Shown in pieces: positions 9,568-18,043 of a stretch of 64,000 nt of DNA (within the stretch, counting starts at the first letter, position 1; each line of letters begins with the position of its first letter). Location of the stretch: assembly GCF_018364065.1 (NCBI RefSeq), contig NZ_JAGZMO010000009.1, forward strand, positions 1-64,000. The letters run 5' to 3'. The notes beneath the pieces are model-generated. The model was not told the origin of the DNA. It saw only the letters and a program-made list of their open reading frames with translations, and did not search any database. The stretch comes from Veillonella sp. Lineage in GTDB: Bacteria; Bacillota; Negativicutes; Veillonellales; Veillonellaceae. Made by a program: the position numbers and the translations under genes.

Positions 9568-11049
9568 ATGGAAATCATTATGACCGGCATTGCCAAGGCC
9601 TTCGGCACGAACCAGGTGCTCAAGGATGTAAACCTGACGCTGAAAGCCGGTGAAGTTCATGCATTAATGGGAGAAAACGGCGCCGGGAAATCAACGCTTA
9701 TGAATATCCTCACCGGACTTCATAAGGCCGACGGCGGCACGATTACGATCGATGGCCAGCTTACGACCTACGCCAACCCTCGTGATGCGGAAAAACACGG
9801 TATCGCCTTTATTCACCAGGAGTTAAACATCTGGCCTAATTTGAGCTTGTTAGAAAATTTATATTTAATGCAGCCGAAACGAACCGGCCTTGGATTGTTG
9901 GATAAAAAATCCATGTTGGCGGAAGCAGAAGCGAAATGTAAGGAATTACAAATTGAACTGCCCCTCACTAAAACGGCGGGAGAATGCTCCGTCGGCCAAC
10001 AGCAGATGACCGAGATTTTGCGTGTACTTATGCTGAACGCTCAGGTAGTTATTATGGACGAACCGTCCGCCGCCCTTACAGAGCGCGAAACGGCTACCCT
10101 TTTCAAAATGATGCGCCAGTTAAAAGCGCAGGGCGTAGCGATTGTGTATATTTCTCACCGCATGGAAGAAGTATTCAGTGAATGTGATGTTATCACGGTT
10201 ATGCGTGACGGCCACACAATCAGCACGAAACCGGTACAGGAAACGTCCGTAGATGAAGTGGTACGCCACATGGTTGGCCGCTCCATCGATGAGTTCTATC
10301 CGGACCGCACCACTACACCGGGCGATGTAGTGCTCACCGTAAAAGACTTAAAACCGAAACAGTTCAATCAGACGATTTCCTTTGATTTGCGCAAAGGGGA
10401 AATCCTCGGCGTGGCCGGCCTCATGGGCGCAGGCCGTACGGAAATCATGCGCGCGATCTTCGGCGTAGACTCGCATGACGGCGGCGAAGTCACCTTCAAC
10501 GGCGAACGACTTCACCTGAAGAGCCCGGAAGATGCCATCAAAGCGGGCATCGCCTTTATTACGGAAGACCGCAAAGGGGAAGGTCTTATTCTGGACTTCT
10601 CTATCGGTTCCAATATTACTCTGCCAAACTTAAAGCAGATTTGCTCATCTCATGTACTTAATAAAAATAAACTTGTGGACTTTGCAGATACATTGTCGAA
10701 AAAACTCGGCGTAAAAACACAGTCTGTTCATTTACCGGCCTCATCCTTATCGGGCGGTAATCAGCAGAAGGTGGTTATTGCCAAGTGGATTGGGCTCTCC
10801 CCGTCCGTCATCATCATGGATGAACCGACACGAGGTATCGATATCGGCGCGAAACGCGATATTTACGACTTGATGAACGAACTGACCGACCAGGGCGTAT
10901 CCATCATTATGGTATCGTCGGAATTGCCTGAAGTATTGGGCATGAGCGACCGCGTAATGGTTATTCACGAAGGTGCCGTAGCAGGCATTCTGGATCGCCA
11001 AGCGGCCACTCCGGAAACAATCATGACGCTGGCCACAGGAGGAGAATAA
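9568..11049 (+). CDS. rbsA: Ribose ABC transporter, ATP-binding protein
   Basis: 493-residue twin ABC protein. The first cassette has Walker A GENGAGKST, the signature-like VGQQQM and Walker B VVIMDEPSAAL. The second has a degenerate Walker A region (GLMGAGRTE) and an intact LSGGNQQK signature with VIIMDEPTRGID, as is normal for RbsA/MglA. It sits on the cytoplasmic face with RbsC. The stop codon directly adjoins the rbsC ATG, suggesting coupled translation. Confidence 0.96.
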   Translation: MEIIMTGIAKAFGTNQVLKDVNLTLKAGEVHALMGENGAGKSTLMNILTGLHKADGGTITIDGQLTTYANPRDAEKHGIAFIHQELNIWPNLSLLENLYLMQPKRTGLGLLDKKSMLAEAEAKCKELQIELPLTKTAGECSVGQQQMTEILRVLMLNAQVVIMDEPSAALTERETATLFKMMRQLKAQGVAIVYISHRMEEVFSECDVITVMRDGHTISTKPVQETSVDEVVRHMVGRSIDEFYPDRTTTPGDVVLTVKDLKPKQFNQTISFDLRKGEILGVAGLMGAGRTEIMRAIFGVDSHDGGEVTFNGERLHLKSPEDAIKAGIAFITEDRKGEGLILDFSIGSNITLPNLKQICSSHVLNKNKLVDFADTLSKKLGVKTQSVHLPASSLSGGNQQKVVIAKWIGLSPSVIIMDEPTRGIDIGAKRDIYDLMNELTDQGVSIIMVSSELPEVLGMSDRVMVIHEGAVAGILDRQAATPETIMTLATGGE

Positions 11050-11985
11050 ATGAACAGCAGCATTACCAATTTATTAAAAAAATTAGGACCGCTCATCGGC
11101 CTGATTGTCTTATTTATCATTATTGCAAGTCTGAATGACAGCTTCCTGGAATTCTCGAACTTGCGCAACCTGTTACGACAGGTATCCATTAACGCGATTA
11201 TCGCCTTCGGTATGACCTTCGTTATTTTAACGAGCGGTATCGACTTGTCCGTAGGCTCCATCTTAGCGTTATCCAGTGCGATGATGGCTAACTTCATCGT
11301 AAACGGTATGAATCCGGAAGTGGCTATTCTCGTAGCCGCCGTTATCGGTATTATTCTTGGTTCCATCAACGGCCTCATCGTGGCGTACGGCAAAGTGGCT
11401 CCATTCATTGCCACCTTGGCGACCATGACGGTCTATCGCGGTGCCACCCTCGTATTTACAAACGGCAACCCGATCAGCGGTCTTACCGATGATCCTTTAT
11501 TCCATGCCTTCGGTCAAGGTGACGTAATGGGACTTCCTGTTCCGGCCATCACCATGTTCCTCTCCTTCTTCATTCTCTGGTTCGTCCTTCAGAAAACCTC
11601 TTTGGGCCGTCAGACTTATGCCGTAGGGGGCAGTGAAAAAGTAAGTTTCATTGCAGGTATTAAAATTAACCGTGTAAAAATCTTCGCTTATGCCTTAACC
11701 GGTATGCTCAGTGCCATTGCAGGCGCCATCATTACATCCCGCCTCAACTCCGCACAGCCTACGGCCGGTATGGGCTATGAACTCGATGCTATCGCCGCTG
11801 TTGTATTAGGCGGCACCAGTTTAGCCGGCGGCCGCGGTCACATTGTGGGCACCTTAATCGGTGCACTCATCATCGGTACACTGAACAACGGCCTCAACAT
11901 TCTCGATGTTTCCAGTTTCTATCAACAAATTGTCAAAGGTATTGTTATTCTGCTTGCAGTCCTCGGGGACCGCAAAAAAGCGTAG
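11050..11985 (+). CDS. rbsC: Ribose ABC transporter, permease
   Basis: 311-residue integral membrane protein with many hydrophobic segments and the BPD_transp_2 signature region GTSLAGGRGHIVGTLIGALI. It forms the ribose channel with RbsA. GGAGG within the rbsA end serves as ribosome binding site. The length is typical of RbsC (about 320). Confidence 0.95.
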   Translation: MNSSITNLLKKLGPLIGLIVLFIIIASLNDSFLEFSNLRNLLRQVSINAIIAFGMTFVILTSGIDLSVGSILALSSAMMANFIVNGMNPEVAILVAAVIGIILGSINGLIVAYGKVAPFIATLATMTVYRGATLVFTNGNPISGLTDDPLFHAFGQGDVMGLPVPAITMFLSFFILWFVLQKTSLGRQTYAVGGSEKVSFIAGIKINRVKIFAYALTGMLSAIAGAIITSRLNSAQPTAGMGYELDAIAAVVLGGTSLAGGRGHIVGTLIGALIIGTLNNGLNILDVSSFYQQIVKGIVILLAVLGDRKKA

Positions 11986-11994
11986 GAGGTTAGT

Positions 11995-12897
11995 ATGAAA
12001 AAATTATTAACAGTCATCGCCATCGTAGTTCTTGCAATCGGCGTTCTGGCCGGCTGCGGTTCTTCCGGCAGCACCGGCGGTGACAGCAAACAAGGAACTA
12101 TCGGTTTCTCCGTTTCTACATTGAACAACCCATTCTTCGTATCCTTAAAAGATGGCGTAGAAAAACAAGCCAAAGCATTAGGCTTAAAAGTTAAGATCGT
12201 AGATGCTCAAAACGACCCTGCTAAGCAGGCCAATGATATTGCCGACTTATTGGAAAGCGGCGTATCCGTTTTAATCGTTAACCCGGTAGATTCCGCTGCT
12301 ATCGGCACATCCGTGCAGGCAGCCAATGCGAAAAACATTCCGGTAATCACAGTTGACCGCTCCTCTGACAGTGGCAAAGTAGCGGCTCATATTGCTTCCG
12401 ACAACGTTAAAGGCGGCGAAATGGCTGCTCAATTAATCGTTGATAAACTCGGCAACGGCACTCAAGTAGCTGAAATCGAAGGTATTCCAGGCGCTTCCGC
12501 TACTCGTGAACGCGGCCAGGGCTTCCACAACGTAGCCGACAAATCCTTAGTTGTTGTAGCTAAACAAAGTGCTGATTTCGACCGCACTAAAGGCTTAAAC
12601 GTAGCAACTAACATGTTACAGGCTAATCCTGATGTGAAAGCAATCTTCGCTCACAATGACGAAATGGCTCTCGGCGCTATCCAAGCTGCTAAATCTGCAG
12701 GCAAATCTATTTTCATCGTAGGTTTTGACGGTACAGAAGATGCGCAAAAAGCTGTTCAGGACGGCACATTAGCTGCCACTATCGCTCAGCAACCTGAATT
12801 AATGGGTACTATTGCGGTAGATACTGCCAGCAAAATCATCAAAGGCGAAACAGTTGACACCAAAATCCCTGTGGACCTTAAAGTCATTACAAAATAA
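11995..12897 (+). CDS. rbsB: Ribose-binding lipoprotein
   Basis: 300 residues. Signal peptide with lipobox LAGC, the modified Cys being residue 21, then a periplasmic-binding-protein type I fold (IGFSVSTLNNPFF; VNPVDSAA; HNDEMALGAIQAA). It captures ribose outside the cytoplasmic membrane and delivers it to RbsC. Negativicutes have an outer membrane, so the lipoprotein is probably periplasmic. Last gene of the operon; terminator at 12941-12975. Confidence 0.95.
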   Translation: MKKLLTVIAIVVLAIGVLAGCGSSGSTGGDSKQGTIGFSVSTLNNPFFVSLKDGVEKQAKALGLKVKIVDAQNDPAKQANDIADLLESGVSVLIVNPVDSAAIGTSVQAANAKNIPVITVDRSSDSGKVAAHIASDNVKGGEMAAQLIVDKLGNGTQVAEIEGIPGASATRERGQGFHNVADKSLVVVAKQSADFDRTKGLNVATNMLQANPDVKAIFAHNDEMALGAIQAAKSAGKSIFIVGFDGTEDAQKAVQDGTLAATIAQQPELMGTIAVDTASKIIKGETVDTKIPVDLKVITK

Positions 12898-12940
12898 TAA
12901 AACAGCCTGACAAGACTGATAGAAACTCATATAGAAACTA

Positions 12941-12975
12941 AGCCTCCCTGCGGTAAACGCATGGGAGGCTTTTAT
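12941..12975 (+). terminator. Intrinsic terminator of the rbs operon
   Basis: AGCCTCCC-GCG / CGC-GGGAGGCT stem followed by TTTTAT, 43 bases after the rbsB stop. Confidence 0.9.
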
Positions 12976-13000
12976 ACGAGCAGCACCTTTATATAAAACT

Positions 13001-13064
13001 CTCTTGTATATAATCCGCTCTTGTATATATTCTCTCTTGTATATGAATGACTTCTTGTCTATAT
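13001..13064. repeat. Degenerate 16-18-bp repeat, four units
   Basis: The word CTCTTGTATATA recurs starting at 13001, 13018 and 13034, with a weaker copy near 13052. It lies between the rbs terminator and the lrp promoter region, in otherwise featureless spacer. Confidence 0.7.
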
Positions 13065-13127
13065 GGCCTTAATTTTCCCCTTACTTATATCATATTTGTA
13101 TTATTCATATTTCTCCTACAGTGATAC

Positions 13128-13155
13128 AATAATACGTATAGCGTAGGCTATTATT
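13128..13155. promoter_or_regulatory. Inverted repeat upstream of the Lrp/AsnC gene
   Basis: Arms AATAATA and TATTATT with a 14-base spacer, 52-79 bases before the regulator start. AsnC/Lrp proteins usually bind AT-rich dyads at their own promoters, so this is a candidate autoregulatory site. Confidence 0.35.
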
Positions 13156-13206
13156 ACGATACTAAAAACGGGACCATACCCGCCTTATGCGAAAGGAGTT
13201 TTTCTT

Positions 13207-13719
13207 ATGAGTAATGCCAATTTAACAATCACTGACAAAAAACTGCTCGATTTACTCGCGGCAGACGCGAAACTGACACACAGCCAACTGGCGGCCATGC
13301 TTAACATCGAGGAAGATGAAGTGGCGGAACGCATTGCTTATTTAGAAGAAGAAGGCATAATCAAAGGCTATCAGGCAGTTATCGACTGGGAAGGCGTGGA
13401 CGGCAATAAATCCACCGCCCTCATTCAGCTGCAGGTAACTCCGGAACCTGATCAAGGCTTTGATAAGCTGGCTCACCGCATCATGCAATACGAAGAAGTA
13501 GAAGGTGTATACCTCATGTCCGGCGGTTATGATCTGACTGTTATCGTTCACGGTGAAAGCATGCGCGACATTGCCCTCTTTGTGGCCCGTCGTCTGGCAA
13601 CCCTCGAAGGCGTTCGCGGTACCGGTACTCATTTCATTTTAACCCGTTACAAAGACCGCGACATTATTTATCAGGACGATGTGATTAAAGAGATAAGGAG
13701 CAATGTATTCTATGATTAA
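13207..13719 (+). CDS. Lrp/AsnC family transcriptional regulator
   Basis: 170 residues: N-terminal helix-turn-helix (residues about 12-55, KLTHSQLAAMLNIEEDEVAERIAYLE) and a C-terminal RAM effector domain (about 75-155; GVYLMSGGYDLTVIVHG). Preceded by AAAGGAG. It overlaps the following aminotransferase gene, so the pair is co-translated and the regulator probably senses an amino acid handled by that enzyme. Confidence 0.93.
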   Translation: MSNANLTITDKKLLDLLAADAKLTHSQLAAMLNIEEDEVAERIAYLEEEGIIKGYQAVIDWEGVDGNKSTALIQLQVTPEPDQGFDKLAHRIMQYEEVEGVYLMSGGYDLTVIVHGESMRDIALFVARRLATLEGVRGTGTHFILTRYKDRDIIYQDDVIKEIRSNVFYD

Positions 13720-14896
13720 TTACGACGAGCTTTTAAACCATGATGTAACCAATTTAAAACCATCCGGGATTCGCCGTTTTTTCGACATTGCCAGTGAAAT
13801 GGACGAAGTTATTTCTCTCAGCATCGGCGAACCTGACTTTCAAACGCCATGGCATGTGCGCGAAACCGGGATTGATGTATTGAAAAAAGGAAAAACCTGG
13901 TACTCCCCTAACCGCGGTTTCTCTGAACTGCGCGAAGAGATTCAGCGCTGGATTAAACGAAAATATGATTTATCCTATGAGGCAAATACGGATATTTTAG
14001 TCACCGTCGGCGGATCGGAAGCCATTGACTTGGCGCTCCGCGTATTGATTAACCCGGGCGATGAAGTGCTCATTCCGGTACCAAGCTTCGTTTGCTATCT
14101 GCCGCTTACCGAAGTGTCCAAAGGTGTACCGATTCCTGTTCAAACCAGTGCGGAGAATAACTTCAGACTGACAGCCGACGATATTCGGGCTCATATTACA
14201 GATAAAACGAAAGCCATCGTTTTACCATTCCCTAACAATCCGACCGGTGCCGTTATGCGCCGCGAACATTTAGAAGAAATTGCGGAAGTCATTATTGAAC
14301 ATAACCTGCTCGTTGTGTCTGATGAAATTTACAGCGAGCTCACTTATGGCGATACACCACATGTGTCTATTGCCGCCATTCCGGGCATGAAGGAACGCAC
14401 CGTTGTTATTAACGGTTTCTCGAAAACATATGCCATGACCGGCTGGCGCCTCGGTATGGCCTTAGGACCTAAGGAAATTATCGGCCAAATGACGAAGCTT
14501 CATCAGTACGGCATTATGAGTGCCCCTACTATCGCTCAATACTCCGCTATCGAAGCGTTGCGCAATGGCGATAAAGACATTGTGTACATGCGCGATCAAT
14601 ACGATATGCGCCGCCGCTTCCTGGTGGATGCATTTAATAAAATGGGACTCACCTGTTTCGAACCGGAAGGTGCGTTCTACGTATTCCCGAATATTACAGC
14701 GTCCGGTCTCGATTCGGAAACATTCTGTGAAAAGCTGCTCTACGCTAAACACGTAGCCGTTGTGCCGGGCAATGCCTTCGGCGACTGTGGCGAAGGCTTC
14801 GTACGCGTTGCTTACGCGAACTCCTTAGCTAACATTAAAGAAGCGGTCAAACGTATTGGCGAATTCTTGAATGAATTGAAACAGGAAAAACAGTAA
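13712..14896 (+). CDS. PLP-dependent class I/II aminotransferase
   Basis: About 394 residues, fold type I. The Schiff-base lysine is K238 in GFSKTYAMTGWRLG; the PLP-phosphate Arg lies in the same motif, and the NPTGAVMRREHLE and VSDEIYSELTYG blocks are typical of aspartate/alanine-type enzymes. I place the start at 13712, 11 bases after AAGGAG; the ATG at 13703 is only 2 bases from it. It overlaps the Lrp gene by 8 bases. Substrate (Asp, Ala, aromatic or methionine) is not decidable from sequence alone. Confidence 0.92.
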   Translation: MINYDELLNHDVTNLKPSGIRRFFDIASEMDEVISLSIGEPDFQTPWHVRETGIDVLKKGKTWYSPNRGFSELREEIQRWIKRKYDLSYEANTDILVTVGGSEAIDLALRVLINPGDEVLIPVPSFVCYLPLTEVSKGVPIPVQTSAENNFRLTADDIRAHITDKTKAIVLPFPNNPTGAVMRREHLEEIAEVIIEHNLLVVSDEIYSELTYGDTPHVSIAAIPGMKERTVVINGFSKTYAMTGWRLGMALGPKEIIGQMTKLHQYGIMSAPTIAQYSAIEALRNGDKDIVYMRDQYDMRRRFLVDAFNKMGLTCFEPEGAFYVFPNITASGLDSETFCEKLLYAKHVAVVPGNAFGDCGEGFVRVAYANSLANIKEAVKRIGEFLNELKQEKQ

Positions 14897-14912
14897 CGCA
14901 AAAGAACATACA

Positions 14913-14945
14913 AAAAGCCCTCGTGCATGATGCACGAGGGCTTTT
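14913..14945. terminator. Bidirectional terminator
   Basis: Perfect 15-bp stem AAAAGCCCTCGTGCA / TGCACGAGGGCTTTT with a 3-base loop, between the convergent aminotransferase and sulfite reductase genes. Confidence 0.93.
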
Positions 14946-14987
14946 ATTTTATTCACGCTTGATTTTATTGGTAAGTCTTAGCTTCTT

Positions 14988-15037
14988 ATGGTTTAGATAT
15001 ATTTACCGGCTCATGGCTTAGATATATTTACCGGCTA
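14988..15037. repeat. 25-bp tandem duplication copying a gene end and its stop codon
   Basis: Two adjacent 25-base units (14988-15012 and 15013-15037), 23 of 25 identical. The right unit holds the last codons and TAA of the reductase gene; the left unit is a copy downstream of that stop. Confidence 0.93.
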
Positions 15038-16583
15038 ATGCTTTGAAGTCTTCTTCGTGTGTTTGAATCCAAGTTGTAAACGGAGTTTGAGCTTCGTTTA
15101 ACACGCCTGCCAATTCAGCGATGAAGGTAGGAATGTCTACTACTGTAATCGCACCTAGGATTTCACCGAATTTAATGTTGCCTAACACTTCACTGCCGCC
15201 TACGAACAAGTTGAAGGCAGGTTGAGGTTTTTTGTCTACTAATTTAGCAGTACCGTGGAAACCGATTTCACCGACCTGATGTGTACCGCAGGAAGATGGG
15301 CATCCGGAAATATGCATCTTAGGAAGGTATGCCGTATCAATGCCTTGTTCAGCTAAATGGTTAACGATGGATTCCAATAGTCCCTGAGAGTTCTGGAAAC
15401 CAACTTGGCAACGGCTGTTACCGATACAGCTTACAGACTGTAAGAACTGATCCTTCATGTGATCCCCGGTCATTTCAAGAACCTTTTTAGCTTCTTCAGC
15501 AGTAAGGTTGATGAAATAGATTGCTTCATCATTCGTCAAACGACCTTCGCCGGCTTCCAAGGAGCCTACATAGCTGCAAACATCACGGAATGTCTTGTAG
15601 TCAGGGTTACCGCCCAATGGATGGTAATGTACAGCGTATAAGCCCTTTTGGGATTGCGCCATTACACGTGTACCATACGCAGCCAATTCATCGGCACTCA
15701 ATTCTGTAGTGCCCTGTTTTTTAACAGTCATATCAGGTGCTTCGAAGGTTAAGTCTTCTACGCGGCGTGTAAATGTGAGGAACTTTTGGAAAAGTTCGCG
15801 GTATTTATCTTCGCCCAAGTTTTCCACTACAAAACGCATACGGTTTTTGCTGCGTGTATGGAAGTCGCTGTTTTCCATAAATAGACGCACCATAGCTTTT
15901 ACATAGTAAAGCATATCCTGAGGGTCTACGCCTTCAGCCAACAAGAGGCTTGGACGAGAACCATTGCCCATACCGCCGCCTGCATATACAGTAAATGTAC
16001 CGTCTGCCTGAGCTACAAAGCCCAAGTCTTTACAAGTTGCATGGGTATCATTTTCAAGACCGTTCGTCATGGAAATTTTAAGCTTACGCGGCATTTTAAA
16101 ATCAGGAATCAAAGTCAACACGAATTCGCTGAGAACCTGTTCGTACGGAGTAATGTCGAATGGTTCGCCCGTTGTTACACCGCGAAGCGGGCTGGCCGCC
16201 ACATTGCGCACATGGTCCCCGCCACCACCGCGGGAGTAAATGCCGTGTGCATGACAGGCTTTAAATAAATCAGGCACGATGCTGCCTTCCAAACCGTGTA
16301 ACTGGATGGATTGACCTGTAGTAAAATGAACTGCAGGAATTTCATACTTGTCGAGCATATCTGCAATGAAGTTCAGCTGATCGCCGGTAATACGTCCGCC
16401 GGATAAACGCATACGAAACATAGCCGTTTTGGCTCCGCGTTCTGCATACGTGCCGAAAGGACCGGAAATACCTTTGTAATCACCTACAGAAATTTCTTTG
16501 TTAAAAAATGCTGCACTTGTTTGAGCAAATACATCAATGTCTTTGAGTAGGCGAGCTTTCACCTCTTCAGTTAAAAATCCCAT
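15018..16583 (-). CDS. Sulfite/nitrite reductase, siroheme and 4Fe-4S hemoprotein
   Basis: 521 residues with the two ferredoxin-like/reductase repeats of assimilatory nitrite and sulfite reductases. The C-terminal cluster-siroheme ligands are visible as CIGNSRC and, about 40 residues on, GCPSSC. An Arg-rich siroheme site GGGGDHVRNVAASPLRG occurs near residue 120. It performs six-electron reduction using ferredoxin or a similar donor. Nitrite versus sulfite cannot be decided; a TauE/SafE sulfite-type exporter lies 4 kb away. A promoter is visible at 16674-16702. Confidence 0.9.
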   Translation of the reverse strand: MGFLTEEVKARLLKDIDVFAQTSAAFFNKEISVGDYKGISGPFGTYAERGAKTAMFRMRLSGGRITGDQLNFIADMLDKYEIPAVHFTTGQSIQLHGLEGSIVPDLFKACHAHGIYSRGGGGDHVRNVAASPLRGVTTGEPFDITPYEQVLSEFVLTLIPDFKMPRKLKISMTNGLENDTHATCKDLGFVAQADGTFTVYAGGGMGNGSRPSLLLAEGVDPQDMLYYVKAMVRLFMENSDFHTRSKNRMRFVVENLGEDKYRELFQKFLTFTRRVEDLTFEAPDMTVKKQGTTELSADELAAYGTRVMAQSQKGLYAVHYHPLGGNPDYKTFRDVCSYVGSLEAGEGRLTNDEAIYFINLTAEEAKKVLEMTGDHMKDQFLQSVSCIGNSRCQVGFQNSQGLLESIVNHLAEQGIDTAYLPKMHISGCPSSCGTHQVGEIGFHGTAKLVDKKPQPAFNLFVGGSEVLGNIKFGEILGAITVVDIPTFIAELAGVLNEAQTPFTTWIQTHEEDFKALAGKYI

Positions 16584-16673
16584 ACTTAATACCTCTCATT
16601 CTTTTTAAAACTTATTGGCCACTCCATCCCTTTATTTATTACCCTTTGGATACACCAATCTATATACTACTTT

Positions 16674-16702
16674 ATCGTAACATGGCCATATATGACCGTC
16701 AA
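16674..16702 (-). promoter_or_regulatory. Sigma-A-like promoter for the reductase gene
   Basis: On the minus strand TTGACG (16702-16697) and TACGAT (16679-16674) are 17 bases apart, about 90 bases upstream of the start codon. The -35 is embedded in a direct repeat of ATGACCGT, which could be a regulator site. Confidence 0.65.
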
Positions 16703-16759
16703 TGACCGTATTCTTCTACAAAATATGATTAAAAGACATACCTTTTTGATAGGAAAATA

Positions 16760-16819
16760 AAAACGTCATAACCAATGGCCGAGAATCAGCTTCCCGTGCC
16801 ACATGATTATGACGCTTTT
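16760..16819 (-). terminator. Terminator of the nfeD-floA operon
   Basis: On the minus strand, AAAAGCGTCATAA pairs with TTATGACGTTTT across a structured loop and is followed by TTATTTT. It lies about 110 bases after the low-complexity gene. Confidence 0.75.
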
Positions 16820-16928
16820 GATTTATGCTGTATATTCCATATTCAATAACGTATGCCAAATGCTCTATCGTCAGTGTTTGCACTAAGTGAGCTACACTGA
16901 ATAATCTACACGAATCTCTTAGCGGATT

Positions 16929-18026
16929 CTAAGCCCTCCGTTGCAATGCTTTCGGCCGCTCTAAAATCATAGACCACATAACGCCGGCTTTCAAGCCGCC
17001 CGGTGGTAACTTTCCTTTGCGGTGTTTCCCCGGAATATGCAGATATCTGCTATGCTCTCTGCGCTGTCTATACGCCGGATCCGCCGCAGACTGTCTATAT
17101 TGTCTACTATCCACAACAGCGGCTTGTTCCGCCGCAGTGCGCCAGGATTGACTTTGACCGCCCTGCCCTGCAGAATATTGACCGGTCGGTTGCTGACTTG
17201 TCGGATATTGTGCAGTTGGATATGGCGTTCTTGGTACTTGCCGTGTTGGTGCTTGACGCTCCGGCATTTGCCCGGTCGGTGTTTGCCTTGGTGGCATTTG
17301 TCCGGTTTGCGTTTGTCGCGGTGGCATTTGCCCCGTTGGTCGCTGCGGCTGTTGTGTTGGCATTGGCTGCCGTGGAATTTGTGGCTGTGGCCGTTGTTCC
17401 ATCGGTGGTTGTTGCCAACCGGTGCCGGGTTGACCATATGGTCCTTGGCCCGTGTTCGCAGTCTGCCCCTGATTTACTGTTTGTGGCATCTGCAGTGTAG
17501 ACGGTTTATCCTTGCGTTCTATGCGAATTCCATAATGGCGTTCCATATCCTCCCAGGAACCGGCTTGATTTCCCTTTCCTACTTGGCCGGTGACGCGCCC
17601 CTGCGGTTGCGGAGCATTCTGTCCATTATTCGGTGGCATCTGCATTGGACGGCCCATACTATCCCTTGGCTGCATGCCCCCTTGTTGCCCCGGTCGCTGT
17701 TGATTCATCGGAACTTGGCGGTTTTGACCTTGTGGGTACTGTCTTTGCGGAGCTTGACCTTGAGGGTATTGACCTTGGCCGTATTGTCCTTGTTGATATT
17801 GACCTTGGCCATATTGCCCCTGTTGATACGGTCCTTGGCCATATTGTCCTTGTGAACCACCTTGAGGATTTTGTGGATTTTGCTGATTTGGAGGATAATT
17901 TACATTATCCGGATAATTCGGATCTTCCGGATAATTTGTATCATCACGACGGTTGTTGCGACGTCCACGAGAGTTAATAAAGAAGCTGACCAGCATAATT
18001 AATATGACATAAAGACCCAGATCCAT
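16929..18026 (-). CDS. Membrane-anchored Pro/Gly/Gln/Tyr-rich low-complexity protein
   Basis: 365 residues of unknown function. One N-terminal hydrophobic segment (residues 3-18, LGLYVILIMLVSFFIN) is followed by RGRRNNRR, which predicts the bulk is cytoplasmic. Residues about 55-105 are repeats of the type GQYGQGQYQQ; residues about 215-290 are PTGQMPPRQ-type repeats. A short ordered-looking segment WEDMERHYGIRIERKDKPS lies near residue 158, and the C-terminus is basic. Several long overlapping frames exist because of the repetition, but this one is chosen because it follows floA by 17 bases, has a good ribosome binding site and the hydrophobic start. The protein resembles disordered, phase-separating sequences. 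Confidence 0.75.
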   Translation of the reverse strand: MDLGLYVILIMLVSFFINSRGRRNNRRDDTNYPEDPNYPDNVNYPPNQQNPQNPQGGSQGQYGQGPYQQGQYGQGQYQQGQYGQGQYPQGQAPQRQYPQGQNRQVPMNQQRPGQQGGMQPRDSMGRPMQMPPNNGQNAPQPQGRVTGQVGKGNQAGSWEDMERHYGIRIERKDKPSTLQMPQTVNQGQTANTGQGPYGQPGTGWQQPPMEQRPQPQIPRQPMPTQQPQRPTGQMPPRQTQTGQMPPRQTPTGQMPERQAPTRQVPRTPYPTAQYPTSQQPTGQYSAGQGGQSQSWRTAAEQAAVVDSRQYRQSAADPAYRQRREHSRYLHIPGKHRKGKLPPGGLKAGVMWSMILERPKALQRRA

Positions 18027-18043
18027 TATCCAGACCTCCTTCC

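Noticed and set aside
17003..17977. Several long open frames antisense to and overlapping the low-complexity gene (e.g. 17003-17500, 17022-17855, 17633-17977 on the plus strand)
   Set aside because: They arise because the repetitive GC-rich codons leave all frames open. None has a ribosome binding site with a sensible context, and the minus-strand frame fits the operon.
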